From Harmothoe impar (taxonomy: Eukaryota > Annelida > Polychaeta > Phyllodocida > Polynoidae), in contig OX381714.1 in the NCBI GenBank assembly GCA_947462335.1, positions 57,333,800-57,397,799 of the forward strand: 64,000 nt of DNA, written 5' to 3'. The notes under the pieces are model-generated. The model was not told the origin of the DNA and made no database searches. It saw only the letters and a program-made list of their open reading frames with translations. This document shows positions 1-43,837 of the stretch, in pieces (within the stretch, counting starts at the first letter, position 1; every line of letters begins with the position of its first letter). Made by a program: the position numbers and the translations under genes.

Positions 1-744
1 AAAACTTATAGAAATTCTTCAGGTTTCTGGTAAATTCTAACTAAAAATTATGTAGAGCAAAGTAGAACTATTTCACCCTGTCTGAGTGTCTCCCATTTCT
101 TCGGTACTAACTTTTAAAGGATACAAATCCAGTCGCTTCAACAGATAGACAAATCCTTCTCAATTGTAACTATCAGACCACTTCAATGTAAATGTAAACA
201 TTCATCTTACCCCCCCCCCCTTCCCTCTCCCCACCAAAGTTCTCTACAGTTTTAAAGATTTGTTCGAGGATCACTGCAGACAAGTCTTCACCAGAAACGC
301 TGTCAAAAATCTGCTTCACAGTCACTCCCACAACCACGGATCTATCCATCTACAGTCACACTCACTCTCACTAAAAACACCGTCATCCGCGACGCGATAT
401 TAAGTTCTACCTGGCGTCAAGACTAGTTGACGCACGGGGCGACACATGACTCATTATGATGATAACTGATATCACTGTACACCTTCTCAAGTTTGGATTC
501 AGTATAAACTAGGTTATAGGTTAAAAGTCATTATGAGTTACAAGGTGTAACCTTATGGGGCAGCATAGTGCGATAATGCAAAATGCCCTTTTGTCATGAT
601 GATGCATGAATGCAGCACTATTTTGTCGTCATGATGCATGAATGCAGCACTAGCGAATAACTCCCAACGCAAGCACCATTCATGTACGATGCCTACCGTA
701 TGGGGTTTCTAACACTCTTCTACAGTCAGCATGATGTTCCTATG
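1..744. other. Downstream flank of TPP2, no gene seen
   Basis: AT-rich, with a C10 run near 211-220 and MITE fragments (GATGATGCATGAATGCAGCA) at 598-660. No long frame and no AATAAA or ATTAAA on the minus strand, so the TPP2 poly(A) site was not located. Confidence 0.5.
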
Positions 745-1110
745 CTTTGATGGTGAGTTGCTCATGTCAGCGAGTTTTTTGTGGGTCGAGTTACTGTCAC
801 AGGCGAGTTACTCACACAGGCGAGTTACTTACACAGGCGAGTTACTTGCAGGTGCTGCATTGGTGGCACAGGCGAGTTACTGGTGCAGGTGAGTTACTCG
901 CTGGAGCTGCGTTGGTGGCACAGGTGAGTTACTCGCACAGATAAGTTACTCGCACAGGCGTGTTACTCACCAGTACTGTGTTGGTGGCACAGGCGAGTTA
1001 CTCGCACAGGTGAGTTACTCGCCGGAGCTGCGTTGATGGCAAAGGCGAGTTACTCGTCCAGGCGAGTTACTTGCACAGGCGAGTTACTCGCGGGTGCTGC
1101 ATTACTGCAT
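745..1110. repeat. Minisatellite built from a MITE core, in the TPP2 3' region
   Basis: About 17-bp units of the form CACAGGCGAGTTACTCG, repeated some 15 times and mixed with longer pieces (GGTGCTGCATTGGTGG). The unit is the palindromic centre of the TTAA-flanked MITE family. It probably lies in the TPP2 3' UTR. Confidence 0.8.
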
Positions 1111-1178
1111 CATGACTCCTGCAGCGGGTGGCTGTGGGAGGTCCTACTACTGGAGTAATGGTCTAGGTGTGGCGTCCA

Positions 1179-33846
<32,668 letters not shown>

Positions 33847-34571
33847 GATGAAAACGCTAGCGGAACAGGAGCTTGACTGCAGGTTCACCAGAAATAAAGA
33901 ATATATTCTATAAACTAAATCTACAAACTACCTAAATAATTTGCTATTTCAATTTCGATTACATGAACACATAAATAATGGCTTGATAAGATTAATACTT
34001 CCACGGAAGGGAATTATACTATTTATTTATAACTTTAATGAGGTGACCGCCTTGTGTATTAGGGGTACCTGCAGCCTAACAGTTGCGAGAGACGCTCACT
34101 CCATGGGTTCCCGCGCTCACATCGATGTAGCCAAACCGGTTAACTTCGACCCTGGCTGGCGTGTCTGGCCCGTCCTTCAAGCTTTCTCATATGCAAAACT
34201 GTACTGATCTGTAAACTAATTACTTCGACCCATATAAACCGACAGACTACCAGAGACCCGGCAGGTCTGAACCATTTAAACTCGAGGGCCTTTTTGCTGA
34301 AAAGGGGTGGATTTTTGCCACCAACCCCTGCCCCTATTGAAAAATAATGACGACTCCCTAAACATATTGGGGAAAGGGGCAGAGATGACTAGGCATTTAG
34401 AGTTGTCCATACGCGTAGTGAGGGGGTGTAAAGTAATCTATATGACTATAAAATGAATGAGATAGTTGCACATTTTTTCTGAGAGTCTGTGGCTCTGAAA
34501 AGCCATTGGATATTTATATTGTTGAGATGTGAAGAATAACACAGACAGTGAAATGTCAGTGACATTGGTCC

Positions 34572-34577
34572 TTTATT
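34572..34577 (-). terminator. Possible poly(A) signal AATAAA
   Basis: AATAAA on the minus strand beyond the repeat array; would end a 3' UTR of roughly 1.2 kb for the single-exon gene. Other signals are possible. Confidence 0.35.
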
Positions 34578-34779
34578 TTATAGTTCATAATATTCACAGT
34601 TACATTGGTAAAGCCCATGAGCATAAACACGCAAACAAAGACACATGAGTATCACAGTCATATCACAGATTAAACACAACATAAAATACAGTAAAATTAG
34701 ATATATGCGATAATTGTTCATAAAACGTGCGACTACAGCTTGGCAACCATCGTCAATGGGTGGTGGCGCAAATCCTCAG

Positions 34780-35811
34780 GTATATTGTAGTAATAATCTG
34801 TTGGATATTACAGCCAACTCCTCAGTTATCGTAATAATACTCTGTCAGATATTACAGCCAACTCCTCAGTTATCGTAATAATACTCTGTCAGATATTACA
34901 GCAAAATCTTCATTCATACTTATCATAGTCCATCAAATATTACAACCATATCCTCAGTTACAGTAATAAAAGTATGTTGGGTAATACAGCCAAACACTCA
35001 GGTATATATAGTAATAATCGTCCATCTGGTATGACAGCCAAATCCTTAGGGAGTGTTCATTTATTAATTACAGGGGGGGGGTGGTGAGATTTCGCGCGGA
35101 GGGGCGAAATTTTTTTACGCCCCCCCCCCCCCCGAGAGCGCGTGTAACGTTTCGTGCCCCCCTCGGCGAAGGCGCCGAAATTTTTTCGCCCCCCCCCTTT
35201 GAACTATAGTAACGCGGGGGGCTTTTTGGCTAAAAAGGGGCTTAAATTTTTACGCCCCCCCCCCCCTCAAGAGGGGTCAGAATTTTTTACGCTCCCCCCT
35301 CAGAAGGGGCCGGAAATTTTTACGCCCCCCCCCCCAAACCCACCACCCCCCCTGTAAATAATAAATGAACACTCCCTTAGTTATAGTAATAAAAGTATGT
35401 TACAGTCAAATCCTCAGTCATTGTAATAATAGTCCATCAGCTAATACATGTACAGCCAATTCTTAGTTATTACATTAATAAATGGTCTATCGGATAAAAC
35501 AGCCAAATCCTAAGTTACAGTTATAATGGTCCATTGTATATTACAGCTGAATCCTCAGTTATAGTGATAAAGGCATGGCGGATACTATAGCAAAATACAC
35601 ATGTACTCAGTTAGAGTAATTAACAACAGTGTATCAGATAATACATGATGATAGTACGTCGGATATTTTAGCCAAATCCTAAATGTACCTAAGTGACAGT
35701 AGTATACAGTAAAAATGGTCCATCGTCTATTACAGTTAAATCCTCAGTTATAATAATAAGAGTCCATGAGATATTCATGATAATAGTCCGTCAGATATTA
35801 AAGCCAAATCC
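34780..35811. repeat. Degenerate ~45-bp tandem repeat in the 3' region of the single-exon gene
   Basis: Units such as AATCCTCAGTTATAGTAATA followed by GTCCATCAGATATTACAGCC recur through the interval, interrupted by the MITE at 35049-35376. It begins at the stop codon and probably forms most of the 3' UTR. Confidence 0.8.
35049..35376. mobile_element. G-tract MITE inserted in the gene-2 3' repeat array
   Basis: TTA at 35046-35048 and 35377-35379 flank GGGAGTGTTCATTTATTA ... AAATGAACACTCCC. It splits an ordinary unit of the surrounding tandem repeat, so it arrived after the array formed. Confidence 0.87.
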
Positions 35812-36168
35812 TCAGTCATCATAGAGTTCATCTAGCTCGCCTTCCAGCTCTATCCGGAGCAGAGTCTCGATGTCCTCGGTGAGCTGCTCGAACTCCCGCT
35901 GCTCGAACTCGCTGACCTCCTCCGCCTTCCTGCACGCGTACTGCTGAAACAGCTCGCTTACCGACTCGTAAATGCTCATCTTGGTCAGCAGCACGCACTG
36001 AGTTGCTCGCTTGTTGTCGCGAACTGCTCGCTGAACTCGGACGGTGAGCGCCGCGAGCTGGTCTTTAAGCGTCCAGACGATGTCGTTGGCCACCCGGAAC
36101 TGTCTTGCTGCTCTGAGCAGCTCGTCTGAGTGTGGATGGGCGTCTTGTAGGTTTAGGAGAGACTCCAT
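35812..36168 (-). CDS. Unrecognised 118-residue acidic helical protein, single exon
   Basis: I do not recognise the family. The protein starts MESLLNLQDAHPHSDELLRA and ends with an acidic run (IELEGELDELYDD). Charged, Leu-rich, predicted mostly alpha-helical with possible coiled coil (about residues 20-110); no signal peptide, membrane segment or zinc motif. One Met-to-stop frame with TATA box upstream. The frame is open 27 more codons to an ATG at 36249, but that stretch resembles the adjoining tandem repeat, so I chose the inner ATG (context ATCATGG). Codon choice is GC-rich, unlike the surrounding DNA, which supports real coding. Confidence 0.72.
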   Translation of the reverse strand: MESLLNLQDAHPHSDELLRAARQFRVANDIVWTLKDQLAALTVRVQRAVRDNKRATQCVLLTKMSIYESVSELFQQYACRKAEEVSEFEQREFEQLTEDIETLLRIELEGELDELYDD

Positions 36169-36229
36169 GATGGGGGCTGAATCTGTGTTATTCAATAGGG
36201 AGGGAGGGTAGGTCGTGTGTAGGTCGTTA

Positions 36230-36480
36230 CTAGGTGGTACGTAGGTCACTAGGTGGTATGTAGGTCACTAGGTGGTATGTAGTTCACTATGTGGTATGTA
36301 GGTCACTATGTGGTATGTAGGTCACTATGTGGTATGTAGGTCACTATGTGGTATGTAGGTCACTAGGTGGTATGTAGGTCACTAGGTGGTATGTAGGTCA
36401 CTAGGTGGTATGTAGGTCACTAGGTGGTGAGTAGGTCACTAGGACGTACTTGGTGAGTAGGTCACTAGGTGGTCATGAGT
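36230..36480. repeat. 19-20 bp tandem repeat in the 5' leader
   Basis: About 12 copies of GTAGGTCACTAGGTGGTAT (or ...ACTATGTGGTAT). It extends into the upstream part of the open frame, where it encodes YVPPSNDLHTTYPP-like sequence. Confidence 0.88.
36465..36476 (-). other. Minimal upstream ORF in the leader of the single-exon gene
   Basis: ATG ACC ACC TAG lies between the TATA box and the coding start. If transcription starts near 36530 this is the first ATG in the mRNA and could dampen or regulate translation. Confidence 0.45.
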
Positions 36481-36559
36481 AGGTCGCTAGGTGGCAGCAG
36501 TGGTGTGGGAGCTGCTCAGACAGTGGGAGAGGAGTGATGTAGACAGGACCTGCTCAGGG

Positions 36560-36566
36560 TTTTATA
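36560..36566 (-). promoter_or_regulatory. TATA box (TATAAAA)
   Basis: TATAAAA on the minus strand predicts a start near 36530, giving a leader of about 360 nt to the ATG at 36168 with no intron. Confidence 0.6.
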
Positions 36567-36676
36567 CAGACCCTCAGTGACACCTGCCTGACCCTACCTG
36601 ACACTACTCATTGCACCCACGTGCTCCACTGAGTAGGTGCTACTCCCACCTGACACTACTCACCACGCGGCGCCAC

Positions 36677-36943
36677 AGGTGTGAGCAGGCTGAGTAGGGC
36701 CGCAACGTCTCCAGTCAGCAGGTGTGAACTTTAGGTGGCACTGCTCAACACAGGTGTGAACGGTTGGTGGCAGTACTCACGACTCTGTGGCACAGGTGTG
36801 AACTGTACTGTGAGTAGGAGCGTGGTGTGGTGTGAGGGCAGGTGTGACTACTCAGGCCACCAGGTGAGAGGTGTGTAGGACGACAGCAGCCCAGGTGCTA
36901 CTGGGGGTAATGCTCACTTCCCATGTCGCTACCTGAGGTGTGA
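36677..36943. promoter_or_regulatory. Cluster of T-box-like half sites
   Basis: AGGTGTGA occurs six times, at 36677, 36720, 36752, 36794, 36840 and 36936, plus AGGTGTGT at 36869. This matches the T-box half-site AGGTGTGA. All copies lie 110-380 bp upstream of the TATA box and point the same way. Confidence 0.5.
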
Positions 36944-39239
36944 GTAGGTGTGGACGTGTCTGAGGTGTGCTTCTGTCTGTCTGGGTTCAATGTAGTAGCC
37001 TGCTCGTGTGAGATCTCCTCCCGTTGGTTTACACCCACGTCGGACTAAGTTGATTACGGCTGGGATACCCTCTCTACATTTGGTGCACTAGGGGCAGAGG
37101 GAGTATTGTGTGTCCAGCCCTTCTGAGAAGTATGACTATAGTTATACTATAGGTTATAACTGTATACCTAAGGCACTGTATACCATTGTACGCTACTGCA
37201 TGTGTGTACAAAACCAGCTGAGAATACTTAATGCAGGATGAGGCACAATGTGGTGTTAATCCACATGTACCACCGTTCCGACCACCGTGCGTTATGATGG
37301 ACCCGCCTGCTGCGTCCTGCCCACCTCACCACATGAGGGCAGGTTGCTACATTACGGTTGTCATTGTTATGTTAGAGGTTTATACTATGTTTGTTTGTAG
37401 TACAGTTCTCCCGTGGTGGCACGGGTTGTTTGTGTAGTGTCAGAGTGACAATATGACAAAACGTGACGAGAAGGATTACCTAGATGTCACGGGCTTGGCA
37501 TTGTGTTTAGATTTTGGGGGTTAGTTGTTGTATGTTTATGACCCGTGAGGTGGCCCTGCACCTTCCCCGTTTACTTATAAATTTACAAAATGTTGCGTCA
37601 CCAAATCAGCTGCATGATAACAACAATATCTCTGACACGTGAGCTGCTGAGTGTTTGAATGTGTGGATGCTGGGTGGCGAGCCCCTTCAAGGTAAGGCCA
37701 AACAAACCAAGGTGTGGTTACATGGTCTAAACATCTAGGTAGTGTAGGTCGGATCCCCCCCCCCCTTAATCCTTAATGGCGTTAGCAGCGTATAGGCTTG
37801 TTTAACACACTTTGTGGGTGTGTCAAACAATATAGACAGAAAGACGGCTGTATAGTGAAGAGGTGGTATCTGTTTTATTCACCTTAATCATAATATGTAC
37901 ATCAGTTTATATACGGCATTGAAAGGCAAATTCCACTAGACTACATGTGCACCATAATTATTTTATTTTTTGTAAAAAAGAAAATCAGCTACAATCACAG
38001 ATAAAGGCGGTATTCGTTGGTTCCTTGCCTTGTACAATACATGATATACCAACGCTTTTATTTCATGCGTTATTTCATGCTAAACTTTAAGGGCCACGTA
38101 TTGCTTTAATGTCACATGAACATGGTCGTCATGATGCATGAATTCAGCGCTGGCAAAGTAACTAGTCAGTGCTGCTTTCATGCATTATGTATCATGCCGA
38201 CATTCGGCGTGATGCTTGAATAGAGGGCTGGTGAGTTACTCACCAACTCTGCATTCATGCATTATGTCGACAAATGGTATAACGAATTAAAGCATAGATA
38301 CGGCCCTTGAAGAGTTAACTTGAAATTCATGCTACATCTTGATAATTGTATTTTTACCATCCCTTGACCAATATGTGACTTTTGTGTAGTCACAGGGACA
38401 GTGTGTGTTTCAATGGTACAGTATTTACATCAACGTGGGACCCTGTATATTTATAAACCAATGCAACAAGAAAGGGTGACTGTTTCATAATAAAGTTGTA
38501 TTTACATTGGTTTTAGACGAATCCTCAAAACATTATCTGTAATGGCCATGTTTGCAAACGAATCATATCAGGACATTCACAAGACAATTATCTTTCAAAA
38601 AGCATACATTAGAATGCAGGATTTTGAAGTTATATTTATGTATTTGTAAGTCAGAGATGTTCAAACACTTTATCAACAACTTTTCTGAAAAGTCACTCTT
38701 TCTTGCTGCATTGGTCTATAGTCATGCGTTACAACTCTTCAACTCTGTGGAATGTGTGAGAGACTAACTATAGCGCGTTACTGCTCAGAGCAGTCTTAGA
38801 TCTTCTCATACATTAAAGACAGTATCAATATCTAAAACCACCCATATGTCCACCGATGAGGCCAAAAATGATAAAAGGTGTGTTTCAGAAATAGGCCCAA
38901 AATCACCTAAAATATAAATATTAAAAATAATTTTGATAAGAATTTCTAGGGTTAGCCCTGTTTCGTTAAATATAGACTCGGGTAACCTGAAACACACCTT
39001 TCTTGCTTGGCTTGATCACCCATGGATGCCTTTAGATATAATAGAGATCTGTTACATTGTGATATCAGCTGTATGTCTGAGGCATAGAATGGTGTCATCC
39101 CTGAACAATTCCACTCCAGAAAATTACCTGTAACCGGTTGTGTAGGTGTGTCTGGTCGGTGTGGCTTGTGCGGTGTTTGTGAATAGGACATGGTAAGGCT
39201 GGACTATAGGTGTTGTGAGGGGTCAGGCATATCCTTTAA

Positions 39240-39658
39240 CCCTTTGAGGACGGCATGACTCTAAAAGATGACATTTGTCTTGATGCACTAATGCAGGCCC
39301 TGCCACAGGGGTGGACCCAGGAATTTGAAAAGGGGGGTCCACTTAACACCAAAGTACCGAAAAGTGGCGCGCCGCGACTCGCGGCGGATCAAATTATCAT
39401 TAAAAAAATCTATTTTTTTTCCAAAAGGGGGGGGGGGGATCCGGACCCCTAGGACTCCCCCCTGTATCCGCCCGGCCCTGCGAGTAACACGCTGGGGCTG
39501 CATCGATGCATTATGCCGACCCTTCTGCAGTGTCTCAACCCTGCAGGGTCGACATGATGCTTGAATGCAGCCTTGCTGAGTTACTTGCCAGGGTTGCATT
39601 CATGCATCATGGCGACCAAGGGCATCGTGCATTAATGCATTGTGCCATCCTTAAAGAG
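39240..39658. mobile_element. TTAA-flanked MITE carrying a nested element
   Basis: TTAA at 39236-39239 and 39659-39662. Typical ends, but its first core palindrome is interrupted by a separate element at 39305-39474. Confidence 0.83.
39305..39474. mobile_element. hAT-like MITE nested in a TTAA MITE
   Basis: Opens ACAGGGGTGGACCCAGG; its other end reversed reads CGGGCGGATACAGG. Flanked by 8-bp copies GCCCTGCC (39297-39304) and GCCCTGCG (39475-39482), seven of eight matching. An 8-bp duplication fits hAT elements. Confidence 0.7.
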
Positions 39659-40657
39659 TTAAACAATGGTATTTTGGAAGTTGTATATAATAAACGAGTG
39701 GTCAGTTCACGATAACATTCCCATTAAATCGGAATATGTTACAACAAACTAGTATTAAACACATTTCACACTATTACTTTTTATCGGTATCACCTGACAG
39801 TTTGTTTGTTCACTGTAACTTCATGAAAATATGGCTCAGTACCTGTAATAGCAATTTCTCTTGTAATCTAGTTGCACCATTCCCACCATTCACTGTCTGG
39901 ACTACCTCTGAGGATTCCGGACTTGTATTATTTAAAAGGTTAGCACCAATATACTAGTATCCTTAAAGATCCATTATAGCTACAATATATGATACAGTCT
40001 TGAAGGATACTATATTGGTTCTAACCTTTTACATATACATGTAATACATAGTTGGAGCAGCCAGGTCCGATTGCCGAGAGCGTCTTGCATGACACCCCAG
40101 TCAGCTACTGCCCCCTGGTGGCGAGTGGACGAGGTATTGGGTGGTGCTTTGTGGTCTAGTATCAGCTCTAGGTACATCTAGATTGCATCAATTCCTCAGC
40201 AATAGCATATCTTGAAACACAGTTCATTTTCATTTATATAGGTTTTCTTCTGGTATAGTTGAACCAGGTACTGTAAGAATGAGATAGATGATGAATTAGC
40301 CGCTGGTAGCTGTTGGACGGTAGGCCCTGCACCACATAAACCCCGGTTATATGTCCTTATAAGTATAGTGATTCAATGCACCGTGCCATTGCTGTCATGA
40401 CACATAAAGATCCCCAACAGGCAACAAGTAACTTGTCGATGCTGCATTCAATCATGCATCAGACCAACAACCATACAGGCTCAGTGCGCAGCTGAGTTTC
40501 TTGCATCCTGGCGACAAAAATACAAGAACTTTCAGGCATCATGCCGTCCAAGGATAATCATAATTCAATACATCATGTCGGCTTTAAATTGTTAGAAGAC
40601 ATTTTGCTGTTCTTAAAGGGTTAGTACAATGTAGTGTAGCATGTCGCCCTTAAAGGG

Positions 40658-41253
40658 TTAAGTGATCCGGTCCCACTTTTGTGCCTCCACCTGTGAGATT
40701 GTCACCACTCCTGCTCCTCCCGACGACCGCCCCGCTCCAGACGGTCCTGACGTCGGTGTCGTAAGTGACGTCACAGACGTCAAGGACAATGGTGACGTCA
40801 GTGATCTTGGTGACGTCAAGGATAGTGGCGACAGGAGGTCGTCGTCTTGGTAACCGTCTATATTTACGTCATTTAACGTGAAGTCATGGGTGAGGACCTG
40901 CTCTGTCGTCCCCAGTGACGTCACGTCGCTATTAGACACCGTCCTACCATCTGACGTCAACAATTGACCTTGCTGTGAATGAGTTTGACCTTGGTTGTCC
41001 CCCGGCCAGGAGGAGGTTGGAGAGGACAAGGTCAAGGACGTCCGATACATGAGATCGTCATGAGTAAAGAGTTCAGAGCCGTCCGGTGACGTCAGACGCT
41101 CGCGGAATAGCGGAGCGCCCCGCTTGGCGAGTTTGGTGACGCCGATGGCGATGACGACAGCGAGAAGGCTGATGACAATGATGGCCACAATGGCCGACAC
41201 CCGCGAGCCTGAACGCGGAAACCAGGCGGAATTTGTCTGACATGATGTAATAG
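40658..41253 (-). CDS. Membrane protein exon 8 (transmembrane helix and tail)
   Basis: Residues 385-582. [20 protein letters not shown] is the membrane helix, followed by basic TKLAKRG. The tail has low-complexity Ser/Thr/Pro/Leu repeats and ends [10 protein letters not shown]. The TAA stop overlaps the TTAA target of a MITE. Confidence 0.8.
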
Positions 41254-43679
41254 CTGGAAATAGACCACATAGCTATATTAAATTATCGTTGTTCATATCT
41301 ATGAATCTATATGATATAGGACGTTTTTATATACAGAATTGCAGCTAATTGATTCGTGTAGATGATTAATGTCTCATTTGACGAGAGTTGGCACGATGCA
41401 TGAATGCAACAATGGCGAGTAACTCGCAAAGGCTGCTTTTATGCATCATAATGACAAAGTGCATTGCCCATCAAAGCCGTTGTTAGTCTTAACCATTTAA
41501 GGGCGGCATAGTGTTTTATTCCACTGTGCCATTTGTCGACATGATGCATAAATGAAGTGCTGGTGCATCAGTAACTCAGCAATGCTAAATTTCAAGCATC
41601 ATGTCGACATTATGGGATTAATCTCTGGGATTATTAGACACACAATAGGTCGGCAAGATGCATGAATCCAGTCCTGGCGAGTAGACAAGTCGAATCACTA
41701 TGTGGTTCTTAAAGGGCTTTTAAAAGGGTTAATGATATGTCTTCCCACCTTTGCTGACGACGCGGTACTGTACCCGTAGCCGGCTGAGCTTGGCGCGGTT
41801 TGACACCCGTACACGGAGGTGGCGCTCACACACCGTGACCACGTGGTCATCCGGGTCCCACACGCACAGGGAGCGCACCACGCGGGACGCCATGAACGGA
41901 CCTGGTATTGAAGATAAAGGAAGTTTGAATTAGTATATCTGATGACTGGGACTCAAAAATGTATTTTCCAAAAAAAAGGAGTCAAAATGTTTACAAATAA
42001 TATACCTACCTTCCTACTTTTTCCATCCCCTCCCATCCTCCCATTCCCTCGGATCTTTTTTTGACCTATTACTACCTATGGACAGTATGTGATTCACCCC
42101 AATCCCCTTATTATACTGTTACAATATATTGCAAAAGTAACGTACAGGTATACCAAGTTAACTGTGCTTAGATTGTGTTATACTAAACAGGGCTTCATTT
42201 ATACATCATGCCGACACTTCCGGGATGTATCAACTCCATAGGGTCGGCATGATTAAATGAGGTACTGGTAATCTATTCGGAAAACATTGACTCAAAAAGT
42301 TTAGAATTCCTCCAAATTTCTTCCAGAGGTGCCTTAGATCATTTAGAACACATATCTGAAGAGAAAATAGGGGGGTCCCACGCTACTTTTTTATATACAG
42401 AATTTTGAAAAATTAATATATTTCGATTTTTCTCTAAAAAATAGAAAAAAATATCACAAGTTCCATAATTTTATTTTGCCATAACCTGCAACCACAAAAA
42501 TATGAAACATCACACAATGAGGGCCCAGATATTTCTCTTTATTCCAAAAATACTTTTATGGTTCTGTGATGTGGCATTCTGGGTAAAAAAACGATGTTTG
42601 GTTGAAAATATGGATTAATTTGTAATTAATTATGCACAAAATCGATTAAAATCAATAGAAAAAAAGTTGTCATTTTTCTTAAACTTCATGAAATGAAATT
42701 TAAGATCATTTGGAAACTAGTAAGACTAAATTTAACATAGGGTCCCGTGCATTATTTTGGTGTTTTGGGCCTTTGAAGTAAAAAAGTACTGCGAAAGTGT
42801 GCTAAACAAGATATTTGAAGTATTGCATTATGGGTAAAATGCTAATAATCATGTTATGAAATGGTCTCATTATGTAGCCCAGGATATATTTCAGCAATCT
42901 ATTCACCTTTACAGTCCGAATTATATCATTTATTAGTTTATAAGTGTGGTTGATAACAAAATGTCCGAAATGCAAAAAAAACAAACCTTTAATTCTTGTA
43001 CACAATACATTGTCGATAAAAAGCTCAATTTTGGTCAAAATTTTCCAAAATTTGACATGGGCAATGAAGGTATATATGACCATACACCTACCAAATATGA
43101 AGTCATTCTGACATGTTTAAGGTAGATGCGCGGAAACATGCGCAGTGGTCCCGTTTTCAATGGTATCGACCTACCTTAAGCCACCTTCCAAGGGTAACCC
43201 AAACCTCACTCTAAGGCGCAATGCATATCCCAGCTATTATGTATGTAAACGTCCATAGCAATGCACAATTAACAACGGTATTAGGGTCACCAATTCTAAG
43301 TTAGAGAAACGGTAACGTTGCCATGGCACATCCGACATCTTCATATACTACTCACAGCGATGTGGGACGTAAGTAGTACAGGGAAATGCCCCTGTCACCC
43401 AGGCCTACTACAGACAGGTCTTTCAGCATACCGGGATGTACATGGGTATAGGATTGACCAGTCAGCGCTATTTATGGGTGATGAGGATCCATATGGGTAT
43501 CAAACAAGACATAGACAGGTAGATTCAGGTAGAACCAACCAGTGAGGACCTATACTGCTCCCCTTACTACAAGGGCACCAAGGCAATACTGTTGGTTTGT
43601 ATGATCCCCAAATGGTCTACATACCGAAACTGACCAGCACAGGGAACTGCGTTTGTTTGATTCCTATATGGACCAATCA

Positions 43680-43768
<89 letters not shown>

Positions 43769-43769
43769 G

Positions 43770-43837
<68 letters not shown>

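Larger units (their letters stand above)
36990..40380. other. Intergenic region, no gene supported
   Basis: No frame with coding character. Contains MITEs (38090-38320, 39240-39658) and a short hairpin element at about 39930-40032 (GGTTAGCACCAATATACTAG with its near inverse). An AATAAA on the minus strand near 37872 could serve a long 3' UTR of the next gene, but that is unproven. Confidence 0.5.

Noticed and set aside
40662..40853. Plus-strand frame opposite the membrane-protein tail
   Set aside because: Shadow of exon 8 of the minus-strand gene, whose frame continues through a transmembrane helix and joins upstream exons.
42250..43100. Possible gene in the AT-rich block with a 93-codon minus frame
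   Set aside because: No splice partners, low-complexity AT-rich content and no recognisable protein features.
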